The notes: generated from the sequence alone by a model not told the origin. A stretch of 64,000 nt of DNA from an uncultured Lachnospiraceae bacterium (GCA_910586705.1 CAJUJK010000006.1:96771-160770), one strand, 5' to 3'. Shown: positions 1 to 8,090, counted from the first letter of the stretch. Program-made: numbers and translations.

Positions 1-264
1 CAGATCTTCCCTCTCCGTAAACAAGGTCATCTCCGTGGTCGGAAAACCGCTTAAATCCCTCGTGCTGCCACCGCAAAAAGTAAAGCAGACCGCACCGATC
101 CCGCTTTTTGCAAAATACGATGCCGAAACCGCAAAATCCTCCTTGTGCCCGTTATAACCATGGCTGAAAATCACCAGCGGAAAGCTGCCCTCCCCATCCG
201 GCTTATAGTACGTTGCATCTACTGTTCTGTTATGGTGTGATATGGTTATGTTTTCAATCTGCAT
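1..264 (-). CDS. alpha/beta hydrolase, 3' part outside window
   Basis: The first 88 codons of a reverse-strand gene run off the left edge. The ATG at 264 follows AGAAGGGG at a normal distance. The N-terminal half shows a beta-hairpin region, then VIFSHGYNGHKED, the HG oxyanion-hole motif of serine alpha/beta hydrolases (dienelactone hydrolase or acyl-peptidase like), then FAKSGIGAVCFTFCGGSTRDLSG, typical of the strand and helix before the nucleophile elbow. The catalytic GxSxG, Asp and His lie outside the window, so activity and exact subfamily cannot be judged. A cytoplasmic esterase or peptidase is likely because no signal peptide is visible. A hexamer pair upstream (TTGTGC, 17 nt, TAAAAT) could be its promoter. 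Confidence 0.75.
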   Translation of the reverse strand, partial: MQIENITISHHNRTVDATYYKPDGEGSFPLVIFSHGYNGHKEDFAVSASYFAKSGIGAVCFTFCGGSTRDLSGFPTTEMTLFTEREDL

Positions 265-303
265 GTTTTTCCCCTTCTGTCCGGTTTCGCAATAACTGCA
301 TTT

Positions 304-332
304 ATTTTACTTCATAACAGGGCAGAGCACAA
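304..332 (-). promoter_or_regulatory. putative sigma-A promoter of the hydrolase gene
   Basis: On the reverse strand TTGTGC (327-332) and TAAAAT (304-309) are separated by 17 nt, about 40 nt before the ATG at 264. The rest of 265-540, between the divergent hydrolase and GNAT genes, is AT-rich with no other clear signal; a promoter for the GNAT must lie there but I could not single it out. Confidence 0.4.
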
Positions 333-540
333 GGAAGGAAAAACATGTCTGACACATCGGCACATCTTTTATTATAAATGCAAAATGTTCCCCCGCCGGC
401 ATTCATTATAGATTATAATATTTTATAGAAACGTTAACAGACGCCGTATGAAGAAGCGGAGATATTTCATATCACTTTGATGTGTAAAAAATATAAAAGG
501 CTTTACAGCATAAAATCATTTATGGTATAAGGAGAATGAC

Positions 541-1083
541 ATGGAAAACAAAATAATCGCAGCAGAGTCCGAACGGTTGATTTTAAGAAGATACAGAGAA
601 GAAGATATACAGGACTTATTTGAATATTTGTCCGACCCGGAAGTGGTGAAATACGAACCCTATAAACCACTGACTTTTGAAGAGACAGAAGAAAATCTGG
701 AATGGCGCATAAGTACAGAGGAAATGATTGCTGTTGAATTGAAAAGCTCTCACAAAATGATCGGCAATGTATATATAGGAAAACGCGACTTTGAAACGCT
801 GGAAATGGGATATGTATTTAACCGGCATTACTGGGGAAACGGCTATGCCGCCGAGAGCTGCAAGGCTTTAATCCGGCAGGCATTTGCAAACGGCGTACAC
901 AGAATCTATGCGGAATGTGACCCCGACAATAAGAACTCGTGGAACTTGCTTGAAGCGTTAGGATTTCAGCGGGAAGCCCATTTCAGGAAAAATGTATACT
1001 TCTGGAAAGACGAAGCCGGAAATGCGATCTGGAAAGATACCTATATATATGCTAAATTAAATACAAGAGCGGAGGAAGATTGA
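541..1083 (+). CDS. GNAT N-acetyltransferase, RimJ/RimL type
   Basis: A 180-residue acetyl-CoA-dependent N-acetyltransferase. The fold is recognisable from the N-terminal SERLILRRYREEDIQDLFEYL, the acetyl-CoA loop region GYVFNRHYWGNGYAAES (about residues 88-106) and the C-terminal DPDNKNSWNLLEALGFQREA (about 127-146), as in RimJ/RimL and ribosomal-protein-alanine acetyltransferase-like proteins (Pfam Acetyltransf_3). Length is normal for the family. The start is set by AAGGAGAA seven bases before the ATG. Substrate is unknown: it could be a protein amino terminus, an aminoglycoside or a small amine. It stands alone, followed at once by an inverted repeat. Confidence 0.85.
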   Translation: MENKIIAAESERLILRRYREEDIQDLFEYLSDPEVVKYEPYKPLTFEETEENLEWRISTEEMIAVELKSSHKMIGNVYIGKRDFETLEMGYVFNRHYWGNGYAAESCKALIRQAFANGVHRIYAECDPDNKNSWNLLEALGFQREAHFRKNVYFWKDEAGNAIWKDTYIYAKLNTRAEED

Positions 1084-1112
1084 AAAATCACACTGATGCA
1101 CTGATTTTTCAA
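1080..1112 (+). terminator. stem-loop after the GNAT gene
   Basis: TTGAAAAATCA (1080-1090) and TGATTTTTCAA (1102-1112) are perfect complements with an 11-nt loop, beginning inside the GNAT stop codon. The stem is AT-rich and is not followed by a strong U run, so it is either a weak terminator or a 3' end-protecting hairpin. Confidence 0.5.
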
Positions 1113-1204
1113 TCTGCAAAGAACGCTTCGGGAAAACTGGAGATTTCCCAGAGTATACCAGATGCGGACCAATTTGTGGAAACGTAATATAAAGGAGTGG
1201 TAAT

Positions 1205-1572
1205 ATGAGTATGAAAAATTTTGCTATGCCGGATCAAATTTCTCCAACATTAGAATTGGATGAATTGGAAAGGCTAAAACATAGTCTGGAAGAAAACGTT
1301 TCCAAAGAAATGACAGAAGCCATAATGACGGAACTTCCATTATCTATAAATTCAACACCGGAAAACCGTGCAGAGTGGGTTGAGAAATTATGTGCTCATG
1401 CCCCATGTTAGAGGCAGCAGAAATTTCAAATTCGTTAACATGGTGTCATTGTACGGCAGGATATAACAAAAAATTTTTTGAAATTGTTTTTGAAAGGTCA
1501 GTCGATGCAGAAATTTTACAAAGTATACGACAAGGGTTTGATTTTTGTCTTTTAAGAATTACATTTCACTAA
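1205..1572 (+). pseudogene. broken gene, DUF6144-like C-terminal remnant
   Basis: A ribosome binding site (AAGGAGTGG) precedes ATG 1205, which opens a 68-residue frame ending at 1411. Protein-like sequence then continues in another frame (1390-1572) with WCHCTAGYNKKFFEIVFE, SVDAEILQSIRQGFDFCLLRITF. That pattern (CxCT-Gy-K-FFE-vf-ILxSIxxG-D-C-F-I) is what I recall from the C-terminal end of DUF6144/V4R-like proteins. The two pieces look like one gene with an internal deletion and a frameshift around 1395-1420; the middle of a normal-length protein is missing. The family name is from memory and uncertain, the frame break is directly visible. Confidence 0.5.
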
Positions 1573-1586
1573 ACTAAGGAAGGGAA

Positions 1587-1631
1587 GGCTGTTACAAAAG
1601 CAGCGAACATTCCTCTGCTTTCGCAACAGCC
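1587..1631. terminator. bidirectional terminator between convergent units
   Basis: GGCTGTT (1587-1593) pairs with AACAGCC (1625-1631), and inside it AAAGCAG pairs with CTGCTTT. It lies between the plus-strand remnant and the end of pnuC and could serve both. Confidence 0.6.
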
Positions 1632-1646
1632 CTCTCCATTTTACCC

Positions 1647-2324
1647 CTATTTCGCGGCAAGCTTTTTCCAGTTATAATATCCGTACACGGAGTTGAACAG
1701 GTAAGCAACCCACATCACCACCATAGTAACCGCCGAGGAGTCCTGCCCGATCAGAAGCACCCACATGACGACGGACACCACGTTCACGATAATCCACAGC
1801 AGCCACTGTTCCGCGTATCTGGCCACCTGCATGATAAGCGCCACCACGGAAAACACGGTGGACATCGCGTCGATCAGGGCAAGCTGCCCGCCGATCCGGC
1901 TCAAAATCTGCCAGTAGACCACCACCACGACCGCCACTGTGATCAGCAAGATAATGGTCTGCTTTAAGGAAAGCGTCTTGCCCTCCACTTCCCCGCTGTC
2001 CTGATCCTTATGTCTGGACCACAGATAAAATCCCACAAAGTTCATCGGGATATAATAAAAGGCGTTCAGCATAAATTCCCCGTACAGATGGTTATTGAAA
2101 GTCAGGAAGGCATAGATTGCCACATTGACTGTTGCAAACACGTAGGTGCTGACCTTTCCTTTCGCCGCCAGCACCACGCCCAGAATCCCTGTAATGCCGC
2201 TGATCAGCGCAAGCAGATTGTCTCCCCAGATAATACTGAGCGCCACCATAATAACCGTTGACAATAGCAGCCAGCTTATCTCAAATTTACTCCATCCTTC
2301 AAAAAATTTTTTCACTTTATCCAT
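1647..2324 (-). CDS. pnuC: PnuC-family nicotinamide riboside transporter
   Basis: A 225-residue membrane protein with about seven hydrophobic segments and the PnuC signatures: WLLLSTVIMVALSIIW, GDNLLALISGITGILGVVLAAKGK, then FNNHLYGEFMLNAFYYIPMNFVGFYLW (the YGE...Y...P...G...W core that lines the substrate pore). PnuC proteins carry nicotinamide riboside by facilitated diffusion, with trapping by a kinase. I chose ATG 2324 over an ATG seven codons upstream because GGGAGGAAG sits just before it. The gene starts inside the last codons of the kinase gene (8-nt overlap), so the two are translationally coupled. Some relatives carry other vitamins (thiamine, deoxynucleosides), so the substrate is inferred from family and context. 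Confidence 0.85.
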   Translation of the reverse strand: MDKVKKFFEGWSKFEISWLLLSTVIMVALSIIWGDNLLALISGITGILGVVLAAKGKVSTYVFATVNVAIYAFLTFNNHLYGEFMLNAFYYIPMNFVGFYLWSRHKDQDSGEVEGKTLSLKQTIILLITVAVVVVVYWQILSRIGGQLALIDAMSTVFSVVALIMQVARYAEQWLLWIIVNVVSVVMWVLLIGQDSSAVTMVVMWVAYLFNSVYGYYNWKKLAAK

Positions 2325-3225
2325 CAATCTTCCTCCCTTTTTCAAACTCTTCCTCCGTTAAAGCCGGTCCCTTCACACTGACTACCATAGCGGACACCCG
2401 GTTCGCCGCGCGAAGCGTCTCCTCCCAGCCCTCTCCCGACTGCCGCAGGGCAATCACTGCACCGATGTGGGAATCCCCCGCGCCGATGGTATCGATCACC
2501 TCTGCTTTCTCCGCGGGAATGACTCTTCCCTTACCGTTTTCCCACAGATATACGCCTCTTTCGCCGAGCGTAATCAGAACCGTGTTCCGGGTCTGCTCCG
2601 TAAGTTCTACAGCCGCCTCCTCTGCCGTCCCTTTCCCGGTAAATGCCAACGCCTCCCTCTCATTCAGATGCATCACCGGAGCAAGCGCCATCATTCTGTT
2701 TGTCTTTTCTTCCGAAATATAGGTGATCCGCGGGCCGGGCGCATAATATACCGTGAACTCCGGGTGGCTCTCCAGAAAATCCAGAATCACACTCCCCCCT
2801 TCTCCTTCCAGTTCGTAGCCGGAAACATACGCGGAATCATACCTGTCAGTGTCCAGACGCGCAAACCATTCTTTCTCAAAACGACACTCAATCCCCGGCA
2901 GCGTGAGAAACGTTCTCTCCCCGTCCGCCTCCACCAGACACAGGCAGTATCCGTTGTCCGACGTCTCGGATTTCACCGGGCTTTCATGTCCGCTCCTTTT
3001 CAGTTCCTTTTCGATAAAGCTCGCATACATGCCGGTTCCCACCGGGGCAAACAGCGTGTACGCTGCCCGAAAGTGTTTCAATATGCCCGCCACGTTATAG
3101 GCGCAGCCTCCCACCGTCATACTCTGCGTTTTGGCATACATGTCCTCGCCGGACAGGGGCAGCCTGTCGATTTCCATGATAATATCTAACATGGCGGCGC
3201 CGATCACCAGACATCCTTTCCTCAT
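2317..3225 (-). CDS. PfkB/ribokinase-family sugar or nucleoside kinase
   Basis: A 302-residue kinase with the two PfkB signatures: the N-terminal VGGCAYNVAGIL substrate/Gly-Gly region near residues 38-50, and the C-terminal DTIGAGDSHIGAV near 253-265, whose GAGD Asp is the catalytic base and anion hole. Length fits ribokinase, pseudouridine kinase and nucleoside kinases of the family. It starts directly on the last base of the stop of the ADP-ribosylglycohydrolase gene (TAA then ATG) and overlaps pnuC, so the three form one tightly packed operon. Context suggests that it phosphorylates ribose or a nucleoside released from, or imported with, NAD-related compounds; this is inference. Confidence 0.85.
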   Translation of the reverse strand: MRKGCLVIGAAMLDIIMEIDRLPLSGEDMYAKTQSMTVGGCAYNVAGILKHFRAAYTLFAPVGTGMYASFIEKELKRSGHESPVKSETSDNGYCLCLVEADGERTFLTLPGIECRFEKEWFARLDTDRYDSAYVSGYELEGEGGSVILDFLESHPEFTVYYAPGPRITYISEEKTNRMMALAPVMHLNEREALAFTGKGTAEEAAVELTEQTRNTVLITLGERGVYLWENGKGRVIPAEKAEVIDTIGAGDSHIGAVIALRQSGEGWEETLRAANRVSAMVVSVKGPALTEEEFEKGRKIDG

Positions 3226-4218
3226 TTATACCCTCCCTCTTTTTTCTGCAATGACTTCCGCATACCTTTTTAAATCTGCTTCGTTTGCCTTATTAATCTG
3301 TTCCACATACGCTTCCGGGATCGCCCGGAATCCCTGGGCGCCGCCGCAGACTGCCGTCGCCATGGCGCCGATCGTGTCCGTATCCCCGCCCAGATTGGCA
3401 CAGAGCAGCGCACATCTTTTTACGTCGAAACTGTAGTAAGCGATAGACAGCGCCGCCGGTACGGATTCCGACGTATTGACGCCCGCCCCCACCAGTTGAT
3501 AGAGCGTTTCCAGAAACTTCTCCTCATCTGAGGCGTAAGCCTGCGCCAGTCTGATGCCAAGCTTCGTCCTCGCCCCCAGAGACGGGCTGACCGTGGATGC
3601 CCCAAGGGACAGGGCATACGCTTCCACCGAGAGCGCGTCCGCAATCATGCGCTCCCTGTCCCCGTAAGTGACAGCCGACGACACAGCCATGGCAATCATC
3701 GACGCCCCCGCAACCGTCACGTCACTGGTGTGTGTCACCTGCGATACCGAAGCCACATATCTGCACAGCGCCTCCCTCTGTTCCGGCATAAACAACGCCC
3801 CCACAGGTGCGATTCTCATTGCCGCGCCGTTGGAGACCGCCTCGTCCGAGAACTCCCTCGCGCTCTTTCCCTCCTCAAAAAGTTTCAAAGCAACCTTAGA
3901 GGTAGGACCGAGAATGTTATTCTCAAACGCGTTCTCCCTTTTCGCCCACTCCAATATATGCTGCGCTATATTCTTTCCCGAAGGGACAAAATCCGTCTCT
4001 ATAAGGCTGTCCAGAATCGCCAGCGCCTGTCCTGTGTCGTCCGTAAACTGCCCCGCCTTATACTGGTAAGAAATCGCATTCTCGGGACACCCGTCAAGAA
4101 AATCCGTGATCTTCCCATAGTGCGCCTTCACCCGCTCTCTGCTCCAAAGCTCCGGCGGCATCCCCATGGCATCCCCGATCGCCATTCCGTATAAAACCCC
4201 CAACACTCTTTCTTTCAT
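3226..4218 (-). CDS. ADP-ribosylglycohydrolase family protein (DraG/ARH-like)
   Basis: A 330-residue protein of the ADP-ribosyl-glycohydrolase fold. It begins with the GDAMGMPPELWSRE motif, carries FTDDTGQALAILDSL near residue 59 (Asp/Thr ligands of the first Mg) and ends with NLGGDTDTIGAMATAVCGG near 276-294, the second metal-binding motif. All metal-binding acids expected for DraG/ARH1/ARH3-type hydrolases are present. Family members remove ADP-ribose from proteins or hydrolyse related N- or O-glycosides; some, encoded beside PfkB kinases, act on free nucleosides or ADP-ribose-like molecules. It is the first gene of the operon with the kinase and pnuC, and faces the GntR regulator gene across about 220 nt. 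Confidence 0.85.
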   Translation of the reverse strand: MKERVLGVLYGMAIGDAMGMPPELWSRERVKAHYGKITDFLDGCPENAISYQYKAGQFTDDTGQALAILDSLIETDFVPSGKNIAQHILEWAKRENAFENNILGPTSKVALKLFEEGKSAREFSDEAVSNGAAMRIAPVGALFMPEQREALCRYVASVSQVTHTSDVTVAGASMIAMAVSSAVTYGDRERMIADALSVEAYALSLGASTVSPSLGARTKLGIRLAQAYASDEEKFLETLYQLVGAGVNTSESVPAALSIAYYSFDVKRCALLCANLGGDTDTIGAMATAVCGGAQGFRAIPEAYVEQINKANEADLKRYAEVIAEKRGRV

Positions 4219-4236
4219 ATCGCAATATCTCCTTTC

Positions 4237-4252
4237 ACTTATTATAATAAGT
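4237..4252. promoter_or_regulatory. 16-bp perfect palindrome, possible operator
   Basis: ACTTATTATAATAAGT is its own reverse complement and lies 19 nt upstream of the ADP-ribosylglycohydrolase start. It contains a TATAAT readable on both strands. A dimeric regulator such as the neighbouring GntR/HutC protein could bind here over the -10 region of the operon. The rest of 4219-4439 is AT-rich. Confidence 0.45.
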
Positions 4253-4370
4253 TATTTTATATATTATATCAACTTGGAATTTTATCAAAACCGAAAGCAC
4301 TATTGTTATGCAATTTTCACAAAACAAGTTTATAATCCCCACCCTTTTATGGTTATTCTTCAAATACGCG

Positions 4371-4399
4371 TTGCGCAGAGCAGACAAATATTTTATAAT
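4371..4399 (+). promoter_or_regulatory. sigma-A-type promoter of the GntR regulator gene
   Basis: TTGCGC (4371-4376) and TATAAT (4394-4399) are separated by exactly 17 nt, ending about 40 nt before the start codon. Confidence 0.6.
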
Positions 4400-4439
4400 G
4401 AACGAAGGAAACATGGAAAAAAACATTGTGTGAGGAAGT

Positions 4440-5189
4440 ATGGAAAGCATGAACCATAACACAGAAAAACACCTGCCCAAATATGCTGTGATCGAGCAGG
4501 ATCTGGCAGAAAAAATAGAATCCGGCGAACTGCCTTGCGGTTCGGAACTTCCCAGCGAGTCCGACCTGATGAACCTGTATCGGGTGAGCCGCGTCACCGC
4601 ACGGCGCGCAATTGACGAGCTCTACCATCATGGTTACATCGAAAAAATGCAGGGAAAGCGCACCAGAGTCAAAGGCTGCGCACCCCTGCAGGAGCTTACA
4701 TCCGTATACAGTTACACCGAGGAAATTTTACGGCACGGCATGACGCCGGGGCGCAAGGTGATCTCTGCGCAGATCCGTATCTGCACACAGGAGGAAAGTG
4801 AGCTTTTAAAGCTCCCGAAAGCCGACCCTGTCTTTCACATGGACCGTGTCTACTATGCGGACGGTCTTCCCCTGTGCTTTACGCAGACGACGCTGCCTTA
4901 CCGGATTTTTCTGGACATCGAAACCCATGATTTCAAGGAACTTTCCCTCTACCATGTTCTGGAAGCGGATTACGGCGTCACCATCACCAACACTTCCTTA
5001 AAGCTAAAGGCGGTTTCCGGTCCTGACAATGTGGCAGAATATCTGGATGTGGCGGAAAGCACGCCCTTGCTTTACTCAAACGGGCTGACTTACGGGATCT
5101 GTCAGGACGCGGAAATCCCCATAGAGATTTTTACCTCCTACTATCTCACCACACGCTTTGAATACACGCTGGTGCAGAAGCGGGTGTAA
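4440..5189 (+). CDS. GntR family transcriptional regulator, HutC subfamily
   Basis: A 249-residue regulator. The N-terminal winged helix-turn-helix is clear: YAVIEQDLAEKIESGELPCG, LPSESDLMNLYRVSRVTARRAIDEL, GYIEKMQGKRTRV (about residues 15-75). The C-terminal UTRA effector domain spans about 85-245. UTRA domains bind small sugars, sugar phosphates or amino acid derivatives and change DNA binding. The gene is divergent from the ADP-ribosylglycohydrolase/kinase/pnuC operon, so it probably controls that operon. GAGGAAG lies only one base before ATG 4440 and ten bases before a second ATG at 4449, so the true start may be 4449. Confidence 0.88.
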   Translation: MESMNHNTEKHLPKYAVIEQDLAEKIESGELPCGSELPSESDLMNLYRVSRVTARRAIDELYHHGYIEKMQGKRTRVKGCAPLQELTSVYSYTEEILRHGMTPGRKVISAQIRICTQEESELLKLPKADPVFHMDRVYYADGLPLCFTQTTLPYRIFLDIETHDFKELSLYHVLEADYGVTITNTSLKLKAVSGPDNVAEYLDVAESTPLLYSNGLTYGICQDAEIPIEIFTSYYLTTRFEYTLVQKRV

Positions 5190-5211
5190 TGGAAAACCTG
5201 TTATTTCTCTT

Positions 5212-5814
5212 TTACCCCTGCTTGGTAATCACCGCCACCGCGCAGGGCATCCTACCGTCAACCACAAAATATGAGACATTCTCATAGCCTGCGTCCGAAA
5301 AAAACTTCCGATAGGACTGCAAATCATACTGCCTCTTAAAGGTTACTCCCGCCATTTCAAGCAGGCGAACCGCCATCCTGTTCACGCCCGCCGACGCGTT
5401 GATATAAGTCGGAACGATAATTTTGCCGCCAGGCCTGCAGACCCGTTCCAGCTCCTTCAAGGCAACGCAGGGGTCGTCCAGCAGATGTATCACATTTCCC
5501 GCAACGACCTTGTCAAATCTGTTGTCGCGGCATTGCAGATGTGTCATATCCGCGCGCCTTACTCTGACATTGTCACAGGTGCGGCATTTTCTTGCCGCCT
5601 GCTTTAACATCCCCACGGAAAAGTCCGTTGCCATGAGTTTCCGGCATTTTGGGGCGATGGTTCTGCTGATCGCGCCCGTCCCGCAGGCACACTCCAACAC
5701 CACGTCATCCGGCTCGATTTCCTCCGCCACTTTTCTGCCAAGCCCACGATACACCTTTCCGTTATAAACCGTTTCAAACAAATCATATAATCCCGACACG
5801 TTATCCCAAAACAT
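5212..5814 (-). CDS. class I SAM-dependent methyltransferase
   Basis: A 200-residue UbiE-like methyltransferase. Motif I is VLECACGTGAISR (about residues 38-50), followed by an acidic motif II region (MATDFSVGMLKQA), a motif near RADMTHLQCRDNRFDKVVAGNVIHLL and the post-motif ELERVCRPGGKIIVPTY. The start has AAGGAG eight bases upstream. A typical Rossmann methyltransferase has Gly-x-Gly in motif I; here it reads ACGTG, which is normal. The substrate is unknown. It converges on the GntR gene with only 22 nt between the stops and shows no obvious partner. Confidence 0.8.
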   Translation of the reverse strand: MFWDNVSGLYDLFETVYNGKVYRGLGRKVAEEIEPDDVVLECACGTGAISRTIAPKCRKLMATDFSVGMLKQAARKCRTCDNVRVRRADMTHLQCRDNRFDKVVAGNVIHLLDDPCVALKELERVCRPGGKIIVPTYINASAGVNRMAVRLLEMAGVTFKRQYDLQSYRKFFSDAGYENVSYFVVDGRMPCAVAVITKQG

Positions 5815-5866
5815 AGTTGCTCCTTAACCGTTCCTCTCCCGGACATCAGATTTTTATGATATCCGT

Positions 5867-6439
5867 TTAAATACATTTTATCAAAATCCCAAGCCCTGCG
5901 GACACCACGATCATCCAGACGGGCGATGGCGCTTTCCGTCTCGCTTTTCTGGCGAGCACGCCCCAGACCGACAATGCCAGAAACACAAAAATTCTGCCAA
6001 GATGAGGGGCAAAGGCATCCTCCAAGCGTTTGATCCCGAAAAAAACATCCAGTCCCATTATGACTGCCGTCGCCAGAATCAAGGCAGCGACGCATGGGCG
6101 GACCGCCCCGAGGAAAACCTTGACACCCTCGTATTGCATCAAATTTTTCAGACAGGCAACGATCAGCAAAATCAGGATAAAAGCCGGCAGTATCACGCCG
6201 AGAGTCGCCAGAAATGCCCCGAGGATCCCTCCCTGCGATGCCCCTACAAAAGTTGCCATATTCACGGCAAGCGGTCCCGGCGTAGATTCTGAAACAGCCA
6301 CAAAAGCCATAAATTCCTTTTCCGTCAGCCAGTTGTTATCAAGAACCGTTTCCCTGATCAGGGAAATCATGCCATAACCCCCGCCAAAGGAAACTGCGCC
6401 GATTTTCAAGAATGCAAGAAACAGTTGCATATAAATCAT
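5867..6439 (-). CDS. chrA: chromate transporter half-protein ChrA (second subunit)
   Basis: A 190-residue protein covering one CHR domain: FGGGYGMISLIRE near residue 18, SESTPGPLAVNMATFVG near 49-65, then several hydrophobic helices. The PGP and GGG motifs are the hallmark of the chromate ion transporter family. It overlaps the preceding ChrA-like gene by 4 nt, so the two single-domain halves are translated together and probably assemble as a heterodimer, replacing the fused two-domain form found in proteobacteria. In anaerobes such pairs may move other oxyanions; chromate specificity is a family assumption. Confidence 0.85.
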   Translation of the reverse strand: MIYMQLFLAFLKIGAVSFGGGYGMISLIRETVLDNNWLTEKEFMAFVAVSESTPGPLAVNMATFVGASQGGILGAFLATLGVILPAFILILLIVACLKNLMQYEGVKVFLGAVRPCVAALILATAVIMGLDVFFGIKRLEDAFAPHLGRIFVFLALSVWGVLARKARRKAPSPVWMIVVSAGLGILIKCI

Positions 6440-7011
6440 CGTCTATCCCTCCCGTCCCGCATTTTCTTGTAGAGATACGCCACAACGCCAGCCAGACCGC
6501 AAATAACAATATAAAGTACCGCCGAAACATGAAACGAAAGCAGTGAAAACACAATCATAGACGAAAAGACAATGGCTGCCACCGTTTTATCCCGCAGACT
6601 GCCGCAAACCGTTCTGACCATCTGTACCCCTGCAGAACCGATCAAATAAATCACGCATGCCTGTATGCCCTCGAGGGCATAACTGACATATGTCAGTTTT
6701 AAAAACTTTTCAAAATACAGCGAGATTAGAAAGATAATTGCAAATGACGGGATGCAGACAGCGACTGTTGACGCGAGCGCACCCCGGAATCCGGCGACAT
6801 GATACCCGATATAGGTGGCGCTGTTGATTGCGACCGGTCCCGGCGTGGATTCGGCAATAGCAACCATGTCAAAAAACATGTCTTCTTTCATCCAGCGTTT
6901 TCTTACTACAAATTCATTTTTCAGCAGGGCAATCATGGCGTATCCGCCCCCAAAGGTAAAAGCGCCAATCTTAAAAAATGTCAGAAATAATACCCCTATC
7001 TTTTCCATCAC
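6436..7011 (-). CDS. chrA: chromate transporter half-protein ChrA (first subunit)
   Basis: A 191-residue CHR-domain membrane protein with FGGGYAMIALLKNEFVVRKRW near residue 21 and AESTPGPVAINSATYIGY near 52-70. It is the partner of the following gene (4-nt ATGA overlap). A GGAGG-like site lies in front of the ATG at 7011. Together they form a bicistronic short-chain CHR pair. No regulator gene lies next to them; the intergenic stretch to the next, divergent unit holds a promoter for that unit. Confidence 0.85.
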   Translation of the reverse strand: MMEKIGVLFLTFFKIGAFTFGGGYAMIALLKNEFVVRKRWMKEDMFFDMVAIAESTPGPVAINSATYIGYHVAGFRGALASTVAVCIPSFAIIFLISLYFEKFLKLTYVSYALEGIQACVIYLIGSAGVQMVRTVCGSLRDKTVAAIVFSSMIVFSLLSFHVSAVLYIVICGLAGVVAYLYKKMRDGRDRR

Positions 7012-7122
7012 CGTGCCTCCTTTTCCATAGTATCATGGCACACCCTTTCCCGCCATAAAAAATTTGTCCCCCCAATCTGTTAATCTTTCCAGTCAAATAC
7101 CACGCGGGAATAAAACCTATCA

Positions 7123-7152
7123 TTGTGAACCCGTCCGAAGATATGATATAAT
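7123..7152 (+). promoter_or_regulatory. sigma-A-type promoter of the thiol-redox unit
   Basis: TTGTGA (7123-7128) and TATAAT (7147-7152) are spaced by 18 nt. The start at 7210, with its own AAGGAG, lies 57 nt downstream. Confidence 0.6.
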
Positions 7153-7209
7153 TCTGGTGTTGCTGATATCTGCGCCCGGATTTATCCGGCGGAAAAAGGA
7201 GACACTCTT

Positions 7210-7359
7210 ATGAAAGAGGGTTTTTACTGTTATAGAGACAGCATTTATTATGGCTTATATGATGAGAACGATGCTCCAGAAAATGGAATCGTTTATCCCT
7301 GTCAGTCCTGCGCAGACGCCGCAAAAATAATAGGAAAACATTCTGATATGGAGGTAACC
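7210..7359 (+). other. in-frame 50-codon upstream extension of the TlpA gene
   Basis: ATG 7210 has a good site (AAGGAG, 8-nt spacing) and opens a frame that continues without a stop into the lipoprotein gene. The 50 residues are soluble-looking, with a YPCQSCADA (CxxC) motif near residues 29-37. Because a lipoprotein signal must be at the N-terminus, this stretch would block export if translated as one chain. Either it is a leader that tunes translation, or a second, cytoplasmic long form exists. Confidence 0.4.
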
Positions 7360-7980
7360 ATGAATCAAAAAACAAACCGCACCAAAAAATATGCCGCCCT
7401 GTGCGCTGCCCTGCTTTCCATGGCAGTCATGGCGGGCTGCGCAAACTCATCCGCCGACGGCAAAAATAGCACGGGCAGCGCGACGTCTTCTCCCGCCACC
7501 GAAAACGCTGCAAACGGAGACACACAGACACAGCAGACAGATCCCGCCGCATTTCCCGCTTTCACGGCGACTGCTCTGGACGGCAGCACAGTCACGGAAA
7601 GCATTTTCAGCGAAAAAGACCTAACTGTTCTCAATATCTGGGGCACCTTCTGCGGTCCCTGCATCGGGGAAATGCCGAAACTTGGAGAATGGGCGAAAGA
7701 AATGCCGGACAACGTGCAGATCGTCGGTCTGATTATCGACATCAACGGGGAGGAGGACACCGAGCACCGCGATCTTGCGGTTGACATAACACAGCAGGCG
7801 GGCGTCGACTTTACCAACCTGATTGCCAACGCGGACTTTGCCCCCATCTTAAAAGACGTGATCGGCGTCCCTACCACCCTGTTTATCGACGGTGACGGCA
7901 ATATCGTGGGCGACCCGATTGTGGGCGCGGATGTGGACGGCTATATTTCCTTTGTGGAGAATTACCTGAGTGAACAATAA
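7360..7980 (+). CDS. TlpA/ResA-like thioredoxin-fold lipoprotein
   Basis: A 206-residue extracytoplasmic thiol-disulfide protein. From ATG 7360 (GGAGG five bases upstream) it has a Lys/Arg-rich n-region, a hydrophobic stretch and the lipobox MAVMAGC, then a low-complexity Ser/Thr/Ala/Gln linker. The thioredoxin-fold domain carries the active site WGTFCGPCIGEMP at about residues 95-107, and the cis-Pro region GVPTTLFIDGDG near 168-179. It is anchored outside the membrane and reduces or oxidises cysteines of exported proteins or passes electrons. The next two genes, a CXXC peptide and a membrane 4Fe-4S protein, probably supply or accept its electrons. The same frame is open 50 codons further upstream. 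Confidence 0.88.
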   Translation: MNQKTNRTKKYAALCAALLSMAVMAGCANSSADGKNSTGSATSSPATENAANGDTQTQQTDPAAFPAFTATALDGSTVTESIFSEKDLTVLNIWGTFCGPCIGEMPKLGEWAKEMPDNVQIVGLIIDINGEEDTEHRDLAVDITQQAGVDFTNLIANADFAPILKDVIGVPTTLFIDGDGNIVGDPIVGADVDGYISFVENYLSEQ

Positions 7981-8090
7981 CACGGGTGCAAAATTCCTCA
8001 AAGCAGCTTCAAAAAAGCGATACAAATGCCAGAAATACAGCATTTTCATCCCAATTTGACTCATAGCAGAGCTGTGACATGGAGGGCAGA

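Noticed and set aside
1080..1187. TTG-started 35-codon frame after the GNAT with GGAGG upstream
   Set aside because: It overlaps a perfect 11-bp inverted repeat that explains the sequence better, and the product has no recognisable features.
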